Positions 1 through 11,765 of a stretch of 64,000 nucleotides of DNA are shown here, in pieces. The position numbers and the translations under genes are program-made. Location of the stretch: the NCBI RefSeq assembly GCF_003286085.1, contig NW_020825289.1, positions 11,470,001 to 11,534,000 of the forward strand. The letters run 5' to 3'. This stretch comes from Drosophila persimilis (Eukaryota > Arthropoda > Insecta > Diptera > Drosophilidae). Below the pieces are notes generated by a model. That model was not told the DNA's origin, did no database searches, and was given only the letters and a program-made list of their open reading frames with translations. Position 1 is the first letter of the stretch. Each line of letters opens with the position of its first letter.

Positions 1-64
1 CTTTATGGGGTCGGAAACGATTCCTTCTGGACGTTACACACATCCACTTTTACCACAAATCTAA

Positions 65-98
65 TATACCCCAATACTCATTTTGAGTATCGGGTATA
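65..98. repeat. Imperfect hairpin, possible transposon-end remnant
   Basis: The left arm TATACCCCAATACTCA pairs with the right arm TGAGTATCGGGTATA with one bulge and one mismatch. A more degenerate relative lies at 11882-11912. Foldback sequences with ATACCC/GGGTAT ends are dispersed in Drosophila genomes, but no element family is assigned. Confidence 0.4.
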
Positions 99-1537
99 AA
101 AAAGCCTATATATCCTATAGAGAGCATCTTGTGAAGAGCATTCGAGCAGCTTTGTTCCGATTATTCGGGCGGGAAAACTATTATTTGCAGTTTCCGCCTC
201 CTCCTGTTTCGACGAGTTTTCCTGTGTTATTGAAAAACTTTTGCCCAGAGACAGCCAGGGCTGCTGGCCACATAAACTCTCACCAAGAAATGCTTCAGAT
301 TTAAATGAAGTGAAGTGAATTTAATGGTCAGCAGACATTCGTGCCCCAGTGGGACGATGGCGGGACTGTTTGCACCGCTGTAGGGCCCTGCCCCTGCCCC
401 TGCACCGCCCTTCCTCCTCCTGTCAAGTGGAGTTTTCCGGATCTGTGAGTAGTTACCATGATATTTGCATAGTATATGTTTCAAGGGGCAATAGACGAGA
501 GATGGGAGCTCTGCTCAGCTGTCTGGTAGTCGGTTCGGTGTAACTATCATCGCAAATGTACTTGAAAATTGTAATGAGCTCTAAGCTGGAGCGTCAACAG
601 CAAACAAGCGTTTGCCCTCAACGCAAATCGCAGCTCAGTCCAGGACAGGGTCCTCTGCACGAGAGCATAACCACTCAGCCATACGCTCGGATTAGAGCCG
701 GCAGACGGGGGTCCCAATGGGGAGCCCAGGGCTTACAGTTACATTTTGCTGTTGCAGTTTTACTATACATGTGAAGTCTCCCAAACGACGGACGAGTGCC
801 TGTCAGGGCATCTTTTCCGAAAATGAGAAGCATTCGACCAATGGATTCGATCTGATGTAAATACGGTGCGAGCGAGGGAGCCGGATTAGGCTGAATGCAA
901 AATAAATACTGGGCTTCAAATGCGCTCGGCAAATGCTGATTAGGCCGTAATCATCGAACCGTCTGTGATCGGATATTAGAGAGAAGAAGTTTGAAATCGT
1001 AGGGGGAAAAATCATTCATTAAAACATTCTTCTTTACTAATCGCCGGGTGATTCCTTTGGATTCGCATTCTGTTTTTAATCCATTTATGATCCATTAAGC
1101 TTCTGATTTTGGCTCTGACTCTTTTTATTGCTGCTTCTGCTGAAATCGAGCTGTCCGAACGGCACTAACCTGCACTAAAACGCAATCACCGGGATGGAGG
1201 AGGCTCGCTTGAAAAAGTGCATCACATCGGGCACGGGGAAAATGAAATCACGTCGCGCCACTGCAACAAATTCGAGTTAATTGAATTCCATAGTAAGCAT
1301 AATTCCAGGCCGGCTCTAAAAGCGAGCACATGGGGCATGCAACATCACACAAGTCGACGGCGACAGTCAGTCAGCAGGGGCAGCAGAGGTAGCAGAAGCA
1401 GCAGAGGCAGACATTTAAACTAAATTTAGCCTGAAATTGCTTCCTTTTTGCTGTCGGTTGTTGGCCATTCCTGCTGCTGCTGCTGTTGCCTGACGTTTGC
1501 CACTTTGCCGACAACACAAAATTCAATTACAATTGGA

Positions 1538-1586
1538 AGCAGCAACAGCAACAGCAACAAAAACAGCAGCAGGAGCAGCAGCAAAA
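1538..1586. repeat. CAG/CAA trinucleotide repeat
   Basis: A run of AGCAACAGCAACAGCAACA-type triplets extends into CAGCAGCAGGAGCAGCAG. Frames across it are open only because of the repeat; no gene structure surrounds it. Confidence 0.8.
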
Positions 1587-2783
1587 ACGAAAACGAAAGT
1601 CGCGCTCGGCCTGGAACTGGAAGCCAGCGAATGGCCGATCGACCAGGCCAACCAAAGCCCCAGGTGAAACCGAAACTGGAGCCCGGACCGGGGCTGAGAC
1701 TGAGGCTGAGGCTGAAGCCGGGGCTTCAATCCGGTTTCTTAATGTTTTCAGCACTTGCAATTATTTTATGCTGCCATCGTTTAAAGTGTCGGAAATTTGG
1801 TTCGGTAATTAAATGAAAATCAACGGCGACCAACGCCTGGCCACCGAAATATCCGCGCCGAGGTAGATACATAGGTAGATACCCTATCGAGGATGTGTGT
1901 TCAGTGGAAAATAGATTGGATCGGTTTCAGTCAATTTTCCATTAATTCACTGATTCACCCCCGCAAGTAAATCATTTAATACAGTTCTATCCAATCCCTT
2001 TACTACGCTTTTGAATCTTAAATTGAAAAATCAGGGTAATCCTATTAAAAGAGGGTATACCATTCAGAAAAAATGGTTTGTAACATGAAAAATATAAAAG
2101 CTCTCGTCTAGCAGCTGCAGCCAAACTAGTTCAACGTGTCGGGTTTTTCACTGATGTGTTTTTTGCGGGATTTCTCTCGTGCTCCCGTAATAACAGTGGC
2201 CCCCGATCCAATCCGAATCAGCGTACCTTTCTGCACAGTAATCAAAATACTTGTGGCAATAAAAACAACACAAAAACTGATATCAAAGAGAGGCAGAGGT
2301 AGATGAAAGGGGATGTGGATTGGGGTGTCTGGTGAAGGAGATGGAGATGGAGAGGTGAGGAGACGGCATAAGCCAAAGGGAAACCGTAACAAATCAGAGA
2401 TCTAATGAATATTGAGAGGCCACTAAAAGGAACACGCGGCAGTAGCAACAAATTAATATCGAAGAAATACCAAAACTCACATAATAATAAATGCAATGCC
2501 AATAAAAGGGTCGAAGGAGAAACTTTACCTCAAGGATAATGAAGTGGATCTGGGGATGGGGATGGGGATAGGTATGGGAGGCAGAGAGAACACCTGCCTA
2601 ACAACCACACAAACCGACAGACAGACAGAGAGACATCCAGACACAGACGGAATGAAGGTAATAAAAAACGTATAAATAACCAAAGCTAAAGACAACAACA
2701 TGCAGCAATGAGACTTACAGGGTGCTTGAAACATTATAGGACGGGCAGGAGCTATGGGTAATGGTAAGGGCAGGAAGGTATGG

Positions 2784-2809
2784 CGGGTGAGGGTGAGGGT
2801 GAGGGTGGG
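2784..2809. repeat. TGAGGG hexamer repeat
   Basis: About four copies of GGGTGA. A related GGGGAT run lies nearby at 2547-2578. Confidence 0.8.
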
Positions 2810-3632
2810 CGGCTCGTTAATTTGCAATAAAATCCGATTATAACCACAAAAATGCGGCCATACAAGATATATATTCGTTGGTACTTACGAGCGTTCCAAA
2901 CCAATACCGAAACCCGAACCCACCACCCGCTCACAGGTGGAAATAAAAAGCCCGGAAGCCAGAGCCAACTTGTATCAATAAGTACACACAGACGAAGAGA
3001 GGGTTGAAGCAAGGGGGGATAGCTTACATTGATATTTAAGCCCCGCTATAAATAAGACGCCCTCGAGGCAGCCAAAGCCCACAAATTATAGCCCGGGCTC
3101 CCGCAACGGGGTGAGTTTTTTCTGGAAGCTAAGGGTTTTTTCTCCAAGAAAGGCCCAATTGAGATGGCATTCGAATTTGCATTGCTGGTTACCACTCTCT
3201 CTTTCGCTCTTGTAAGAATGCCCCATCCAAGGGGCATCCACTCTCAGTGTCGGGAGGCGACCTCTGTACCCTTTTGACTTTCCCCCACAGGCATCTTGCA
3301 TCTATGTGTATAGGGGATGGAATAGATTGCGATAAGACTGGTACACTAACTTCTATCAAATGTTTTTATTTTTTCACAATTTAAGTATTTCCTCGATTCG
3401 AACTCTTTCTCGAAGCCCCCACAATGATGCGGCTTTAATTGAGACATTATTCAAAATTATCTGCCCTGCCTCGCACTGCATCGGCGGGAAAGTTATGTCT
3501 TCTGTTAGCATTCCGGCAACCCTCTGCGCCGCTCCCCAAAAACCTTTTCCACCCGCAGAACAAATAAAAGTGTAAACACTGATTTGGCACGCGCCTTCCT
3601 TAGCCGAAAATTTATGCACAAAAGAAGCAGCC

Positions 3633-3668
3633 CCTGGCCCTGGTCCTGGTCCTGGTCCTGGTCCCGGC
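3633..3668. repeat. CCTGGT hexamer repeat
   Basis: There are six units: CCTGGC, four CCTGGT, then CCCGGC. Confidence 0.85.
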
Positions 3669-5973
3669 TCTGGCCCCCAACAACCTCGATCCGAGCAACC
3701 CCAACACGGTAATTACCTGAGTCCTTTGCCGGAGACTCACGCGTACCAAAGCCCGTATCCTGTGGGCGAGTCCAAGCCGAAAAACGAGACCGAGACCGAA
3801 GCTGAAGCTAAAGCTAAAGTTGAAGGTGAGGCAAACCCCGTTATGGGAATGTCTGGCAAAAGTTTTCTTTTATCATTATTATCGGGGCAACATGCATATG
3901 AGTATGGCTCTGCCCCGGAGTCATGTCTGACTTGCTCTGCCTCTCCCTCTGCCCATCCCTGTTTGCTCGGAGGTGTTATGGCCGGCTTCCGCAAGGACTT
4001 AACCGCTTTTGTAATGCATAATTTTGTGGGCCCGCATGCCGAAACACCCCCACAAAGCCTCGAGGTAGAGATACTCCTACATATGTATGCATAAATAATT
4101 CGAGTAAAGTCAACGTTATTTTTCCTCCTTTTTAAGTATGCGGAAAAATTTGTCTGTTGGCTTATTTTAAGCAAATTAAGTGTAATTATTCGCAAATTAA
4201 CGAGTGAAAGAGCGAGCGGGAGGAAAAATATTAATGTTTATTAAATGAACTGACTCTTTTCCGTCTCTTCCGTCATTGTCCCATTCCTTGCCTCCGTTTC
4301 CGTCTCGTTTTGCCCTCTGCCTGTTGGGGCCAGTGTCAGTTTATTGACTTGGCTTAGATCACTTTTGGGCAGAGCCGAGGAGGCATTTATAATAATTTCA
4401 TAATTTCCACAAACAATTTCGCAACAATTTAGTTAATTTATAGCCAGGTCTGCGTTTGCCTCTGCCTCCAAATAGCCGTTAAATGCACAAAGGACACGCA
4501 AAGTATCCAGACACAAAACCGAAAAGAGCCCTGCTGAAGCCCTTCTTCAAAAGCCACTCCAATCCAATCCGGTCCGGACCCAACCCGTCCAGGTCGTCGG
4601 ACGACGGCAATCAGACTATAAACTTATAAATGTTGCAGACGCTGTTGCAAAGGCAGCCATACATATAGTAATTATAGCTATGGGCTATATTTGTGAACAA
4701 ACTGGAGAGCTGGAGTCGGTTTTTGGGGGCGGGGGCACGGGCACAAGCATCAGAAAAACCAGAAAGTTTAAGCGGAGTTTGTCGCTGGTTTGCTGTTTCC
4801 AACAAAGGTCGGATAGAGCAGTTGATGAAGAAGCAACTCGAAGTCGGAACCAGGAGTGCGTAGAAACCGTTTATTAAGTCAGGCACTTTAAATTAAAGCA
4901 TCTCTTTTCGTGGTAAATCATATGCCCGTTTCAACGGGAGCCAAGCAAAAGAAGAATGCCATTTCGATTCCAATTTAAGTTAAGTCTTTTTTGAAATTGC
5001 CATTGGAAGTGTTGAAGGGCAAACGCTAAGCCAGGAAATCATCGTCTGATTGATATTATGAGAAAGAATCTTAATTGCCACAATTATATGTTTGGCTTGG
5101 GAGATATTACGAGTAGATGTTCCTGTTAAGGTTTATACTTGATGATTGCCATGGCCTTTTAATCCGATATAATTTGCCTATAAATCTCTAGGCCACGCAT
5201 TTAATTGCCCGCAACGCAGACTTACCAATTTCGTAGGCATTCCATTCCAGCCGCATTTCATCAATAAGGCCCCATACAGTCATATATCATCATCGAACGG
5301 TGTGGCCGCCGCAAGTGACGAATGCCAGCTCCTAAATAAATGACTCTGCGGTCGGAATGGAAATGAATTATGAAATATTTGCAGAGTCGGACTAATGAGG
5401 CAACGCCAAGTCGATTGCCAGAGCCAGAGCCAGAACCGGAGTAGGAGTAGCTGTCACATTAGCACCTTGCGCGATGTAGACCCCAGATAAGCTAACGACA
5501 GCCCTGTCTGACCCCGGCTAACCCCTGTGGAGGAGAGTGGACTGGAACAGGCACTAGGCAGGAGATGGAGATGGAGGTTGCCTGCCTGGAGCGCCCTGAG
5601 CACACTTTTATTTTTCACAAATGGCACAAAAAGCACTGACCGACAAGTATGGGGAGCGAAAATGATGTGATAAGGAGGAATATACACATTCGTATGTACA
5701 AATAAATCCACAAGTTGATGTGATTCTTGAGGCCCGCGCCGGAGAAGGCAAAAAGGTCAAAAGCGCCCGGGGACATCATAAGCGAAGGCTCCAGCGACGG
5801 CAAAACAATAACTGCAGGCAATTTCGGATCCCGCAACTGTTTATTTGTCAAACATTTTTCTCTTTTTGACATCTCGACTTCCAGCGGCGCGACCCGAACC
5901 GGAGAAGGAATCGAAACACGCGCCGCATTTTCTTTGGGTCTCCGTCCGATCCCCTACCGTCGAGTCCAGTCCC

Positions 5974-5995
5974 GTCCGGTCCGGTCCGGTCCGGC
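5974..5995. repeat. GTCCG pentamer repeat
   Basis: About four tandem GTCCG units. A comparable TTCGG pentamer run lies at 8709-8728. Confidence 0.8.
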
Positions 5996-7177
5996 TCGAA
6001 ATGGGCAACCAACTGCGACAAGATGGGATTCCTTTTTGTTTGGGGCTGCTGCTGTCTCCGAGAGAGATGTCCGAAAATTGTTATCGATGTTTTTGTCATG
6101 TTGGCTCAAATTAAAATCCCCAATAAACGGGGAAAACTGTCAGCTCGGCTCACCGATGTATTATGGCGTCCTGCTCCTGCTCCTGCATGCTAAGCAGGAA
6201 TCGAGCCCAGTACTCAGTGTCCTGGACATCGCTTTTAATTGGCTCTTATGTTGTTGGACTGTAAAAGCCAAAGGCCCATAAAACTGAAGATCAAACGTAA
6301 GCCACCCGAAATCAAAGCCACTTCCTCCCAATCCCTCTCCCTCGAAGCTCGAAGGAAATGTGAAAAGTATCTGCTGCTGATCAAACGTCAAATGACAAAT
6401 GATTTCCTCAGAAAATAAATACCAAAATAAACTCTTATGAGAGCAATAAAATATAGCATCGCAAACTTTTGAGCTGTTTTCTACTATGCTTAATTAATTT
6501 ATCTTATTTTGTGTTAATTTGTTTTGCACAAAAACATACCATCCTCGCAGCAACTCAATGAATGATTCATCGAGCTCCTCCCCTTTTCACGGCGGGGATA
6601 TGACCACCAATTTTATTATAGCCATAAGTAGACAAGACAAAAACTTTGGCATTTTCCCTCCGCGCAGCAGTCGCGGAAATCTTGACAAAGACAAAAAAAA
6701 TATATAAATTGCCTTCGAGATTGCAGCTTCATTTACTAATTTCATTGGCTATCTGCTAATCGAGCGCAAAATAAGCAAAAACAAACGACGAAGGCGGGGA
6801 TGGAGCCTGTCTGGAGAATGGCAAAGGCCAGATCGGGTGGCCGTAGTTATCTCAGAGCCAGACCCGGAGTCAGACCGAAACTTGGAACGTTAATTATGCG
6901 AGGCAAGTTCTGTGTCTACGCACTTGTAACCGAATCGGGCGGCGATGCACATTAATTAGTTTTTATGATTATTGGCGGGCATTGAAATACAATACGCGAT
7001 GGCAGGAGGCGGATGTGGCAGGAAATTTACATAAGTCAAGCCCCGGCAGCGGCAGCGGCAGCATCAGCGTCAGCGGCAACGGCAACGGCAATATGTGGAT
7101 GATGGTAGTGAAATTTGTCAGTTTCTAATACCAGTTTATCGTACTGGGCTTATTTACGGGCTCCGCTCCGGGCGGAA

Positions 7178-7218
7178 GTCTGGGTCGGGGTCTGGGTCGG
7201 GGTCGGGGTCTGGTCTGG
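7178..7218. repeat. G-rich hexamer repeat (GGTCGG/GGTCTG)
   Basis: Tandem GTCTGG/GTCGGG units make a strongly G-biased plus strand. A similar array lies at 36097-36140. Confidence 0.8.
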
Positions 7219-9472
7219 AGAAGCTCTTGGCTTTAGATGACAGCTGGCTGGTTCTCACACACAAGATAGCGACGCGGCTCCGTTCTAGGCCCATAAATAT
7301 GCAGAAGCTTGTTGTGTTGCCGGCAAATCCATTTGGCTAAATAAATGCCATGACTGACATAAATAAAGGACAATTAAATTAAGATAATCGTTCTGACTTT
7401 GCTGCCTCTGCTCCGCCTCGTACGAAAATGAATTGTGCTCCTCCCAAGCCAAGCCATCCCAGTCGATCCACAATCCCCAATCCCCAATAGTTGGGGATGC
7501 CTAATGTGCGCTCCCACACACTCGTAAACATAAAATCCACCCAGCAGCTTTAAATGCGCTACAAATTAATGGCAATCTTCCAGTCTGGCTCCCGATTCGT
7601 CCAAATCCAGCTTCATCCCCGCCTAAGCCCCAATCTGCGACAATTGCCATGCACTTTGATTTGGCTTTGATTTTTGCTTAATTACTCCCGCCAGCCACTG
7701 TAGAATGTAGAACTGTTGGGGCCCACTGTTGTGGCAGCCACTTCTGTTGTGACTGTTTGGCTGTTTATTGCCCCTTCGCTGTGGGATGTGATAGGAAATT
7801 AAGAGTAGCATCACCATAAAATTCAGCTATGCATGGCTATGGTTCTGGCTTCGACTCGCGGTCTGTCTCTGTCCCTGGCTCGATTGCCAGCAACCGCAGA
7901 AAAAAAGCTCAAACAAGAACCCGAATAAAATCTAATTACGTTAGACAGAGCGGAGCTAGAGATTAATGTTTAGCTTCCGCCAAGATAAAATTTGATTCAT
8001 GCTTTTTGTGTTTTCGTTGTAGAAATTTAGCAAGAAGTGAAAGATAAATTATGTCTTTTCTTGCCCGTATACAATTTGAAGAAGTGTTTCCCAATTAAAA
8101 GGGTATTTCTCCACATGTAATGGGTACCCAAAAGGCAGACTTCAAACAGTTGACAATGTTGATTCCTTTGAAGATTATTCTCGATTCTACTAATGAGCTT
8201 CTTTCCGCCACATATACTCTGTAAGAGTTCAATTTAGAAATCAAAGATTGTGAGAGGGAAGGCAGAGATCAATTCGAATCATAAAATCATCAATCCATCA
8301 ACTTCATCATTTCCAGTTTAAAATGTTATGTTATCGCCCAGAAACAACACTTTCCGAGACTCGAAAGTGAAAAATATTCAAATAATTTTCACTTTATAAG
8401 AAGACAAAACATCGGAGTGACCTGCACATAAATTTCCCGTACTGTCCATCGAAGCCAAGGAAAAGTCTCAATCACATTAGGCTCACACAAAATGAAAACA
8501 TAATTCAACTAATAGATTTGCATAAAACATGGCGTTGCAGTCAAATAAATTTTCCCCTATCCGAGAGCCGAGAGCCGAAAGCCGGGCGGAGATAACTCAA
8601 TAATTTATATGCTTAACAAATGTAGATACAACGTCTGTGTTCATGTCCGAGGTAATTAATAAAAGCCGTGTTTCCAGCGCGGACACAATGAATTTGCCAC
8701 TCTCTCGATTCGGTTCGGTTCGGTTCGGCTGCTGGATATATGTTTAGATACTTGCAACTGCACTTCACGCTGGGTGACATTTGGTATATCATGATTCGGC
8801 AAACGGGGCGCACCGCCTTGTCGTTTTGTCGCCTTGTCGCCTTGCAGCATCTGGTTCTAGCTGCTGTCTGAACTTTCGAATCTGACGTGCCGCAGTGCCA
8901 CAAATTCGAATACTGCTAACGCGAAGCAGCCGGCCTAAGCCGACACCTAAACGACCTAACACACCATACATACTACACTCTTACACGTTGCAGGGAGTCT
9001 TGTGTGGGTCACCAGCTCTGCTTATGAGTTTGGTGGGGCAACTGGTTTGGTTAGGCTCGGATTTTCTACATTTGTAGTTCTCTCTTTCAGGGGACCCATG
9101 CGGTCGCCAGTTATCTACATAATTAATGCATGTCTCGGGCCACACGAAACATGCAAACGACTGACATATTGACCCAATATCTAGGCAAAGGGCTTGACAT
9201 TTGTGGAAACCCAGCGCGAAGAAAAGCCCCAATACAAAACGCTGAACCACCAACCGACTGGCAACCGTACGGGCCAGCAACATCGCGTGCCAAAAAGCCA
9301 CAGAGAGCGCTGCCTTACTCGAATATTTATGCCTCTGCAAGCCAGGCAAATAATTAAAACGAACGAAAAACGGTGCTGTCTGCCAGAGGAGAAGAAACCC
9401 CAATAATTATGAACAGATATAATTCGTGGTGGCCCATCGGAGTCACTGTGAAATGACAGAGATAGACAGAGG

Positions 9473-9496
9473 CAGTCGCAGTCGCAGTCGCAGTCG
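9473..9496. repeat. CAGTCG hexamer repeat
   Basis: Four exact tandem units. Confidence 0.9.
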
Positions 9497-10610
9497 GAAT
9501 GGAAATACTTTCAAGCTGTGATTAATGATGGGTCGTGCAGATTCGAACAGAAATATATATTTGTCTTAAATTTGTTATTCATTTATGTGAGCGAGCGGGA
9601 TGGAGCAGAGAGTTTCGTGGATTGCGGCTATAGAGTTTCACACAGGAGAAGTCACCATCTTCCTTCGATCATCTTCGGAGCCGCCTCCCACTTGCATCTA
9701 TCAGAGGAATCATCGTCATACCGAAAGAATTATATAAAACCCACACTAAAAGCAAATCAGAAATCAGCATGGAATCATAAATAATCCCAAACAAAATCTC
9801 CTACTTTTATTATATTCAAGAATTTATGGCATCTGAGAGGAACACAATTGATAATTGCTGTCGTCTGCTTTATCTTCTGTTCTTTTCTATTCTATGCTTT
9901 TCCTTTTCTCTCGAGTTTCCTCAACGAGCAGGTAGAGCAATTAAAACGGTTCCATCAACATTTTCCCTAACGCTGTTTCCATCTCATCGCTTTTTATGAT
10001 TTTGATTACGATTTCGGCGCCTCCTCAAACGACTTGCGGGGTTTAATCTTACCTCCATAAAAATAAGGCATATTCCAAAGGGTCCGAACTAAAAAACTCA
10101 ATTTCAATAAGAAATCAATTTTTCAACAGAGTTGTTGGCCCAGCCATTGTGACACCTCAATAAAAATCAGAAATGTTGCCCGTTGCCCATTGCCCTCTGC
10201 CCACCGGGGAGGACGCGAAGCTTCATTCCACTCCACTTTTCTCCAATGGAGTGGTGAATCTCCATACCGAACGATCCGAACTGCTCTGTCGAGGCAAGCT
10301 GGCGCCATGGGATGTGGATCCGCCAAGATTGGGCCAGGCATGCATAAGTGAGGAGACGGGATAACAAAAACCACCAAATTGAAACAGAATTGACCCCCCG
10401 TGGTAGAAAAATTAAAATTTTATTTGTTTAGCAAGCAGCGTGACAGCAACAGAAAACAACAACAAAAACCTGAATAACAAACGACAGGCGACAGGTACTC
10501 CGCGACCCCGACAAATATTAATCAAATTCGTAATACAAACAGCACGACAAACAATATAACACTTTCGAAAGGTCCCTGAGCGCAAATCCAATTAATAAAA
10601 TCAACATTGT

Positions 10611-10641
10611 TGTATCTGCATCTGTATCTGTATCTGTATCT
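10611..10641. repeat. TGTATC hexamer repeat
   Basis: Five near-exact units. Related TATC-type runs recur at 21568-21645. Confidence 0.85.
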
Positions 10642-11745
10642 ATTTCGGTCATTCGGTTTCGTTCGCAGGTCGGCTTTGAATATCACAAGTGGAAATCAGT
10701 TGCCCACGCTGAGAACGCACAGTTGAATACAGATTCTGTCCATTAATTCATTAAATTATGCTTTATATAGTCCGCACATTTGAGTCGAGTCGATCTTTTT
10801 CTGTAGAGTATTGTCGATTATTTCAGGAACAGTTGGAATTGTGGACTGATTGAGTTCAAGTTTCAAGATACAAAAGATATCTATATAGCAATACATATGT
10901 ATATATATAATCTTTTATTTATAAAGAGTATAAAATATTTCGCCTTTGTTTGTTCCTCTGATGAGATTGGCCCATGGAGTTTGCTACCAAATTTGGTTCA
11001 AATTGTTATCGCTAATTTTTATATATCGTCTAATTATTTAAATCATTAACTTAAACCAATTTTTTAGTGTCACTAGCAAAATTAACAAAATTGAGCTGGA
11101 ATTTTTGATTAATTAAAGGAAGAGGCAAGACACACACACACACGCACAAATACCTGTGTTTAAATATGTAGATACAGGGCACACCCACACCTGTGCTCCG
11201 AACTGGGAGCTGAATTCGTTGGGCAAAGTCGAGCGTTGCGGGTTAATTACCATGTCAAATTCAAACAAAAACAACAAAAGCCAGGCCAAGTACCAACACC
11301 ATCCAACATTCAACTTCGTGGAGAGGTACTATATCATTATAGCAACAACAAGAACAAGAACAAAAGAACGGGAGGAACGGTAGTCAACAAAAATAATAGG
11401 CTGGCAAAAGGTTCAAGGCGGCAGTGCGTACACGAATGGAGGGGGGCAGATGTTTGGTGAAGAGTAGTGGATAAGGGGAAGGGATCGAGGGTAGAGAGTA
11501 GAGTAGAGAGGTAGGCCTAAGTAAAACCTTTTCTTATCATAATTACTCACAAAACGCGGGGCTAGGGGTAGGCACAGGCACAGGTAGGGCGGGCTCCCCC
11601 CAGCCCCGGTCTCATTTAATTGAGCAATGCGTGGGCCCTGGAACATAGTTCTAGGAATATGTAGTGGGGACTCGACTTATAAATACCTCAATCCCGGGAA
11701 CATACTTAGCTAGGAACTTATTTTTTGCTGAAATGTAAATCCGAG

Positions 11746-11765
11746 CAATATGAATATTCATATTG
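11746..11765. repeat. Perfect 20-bp palindrome
   Basis: CAATATGAATATTCATATTG equals its own reverse complement. A palindrome this long is expected about 0.06 times by chance in 64 kb of random sequence. Confidence 0.9.

Larger units (their letters stand above)
1..5400. other. Noncoding, no gene seen
   Basis: Open frames are short and lack coding-like composition. The segment holds an imperfect hairpin at 65-98, a CAG/CAA run with a neighbouring GAGGCT-type run (1538-1722), GGGGAT and TGAGGG repeats (2547-2809), and hexamer repeats (3633-3668, 3783-3830). Confidence 0.6.
5401..11745. other. Noncoding, no gene seen
   Basis: Only short chance frames are present. The segment contains several hexamer and pentamer repeats (5974-5995, 7044-7090, 7178-7218, 8709-8728, 9473-9496, 10611-10641). 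Confidence 0.55.

Noticed and set aside
5727..6281. A 184-codon plus-strand frame
   Set aside because: It crosses the GTCCG pentamer repeat, lacks an ATG start, and shows no domain.
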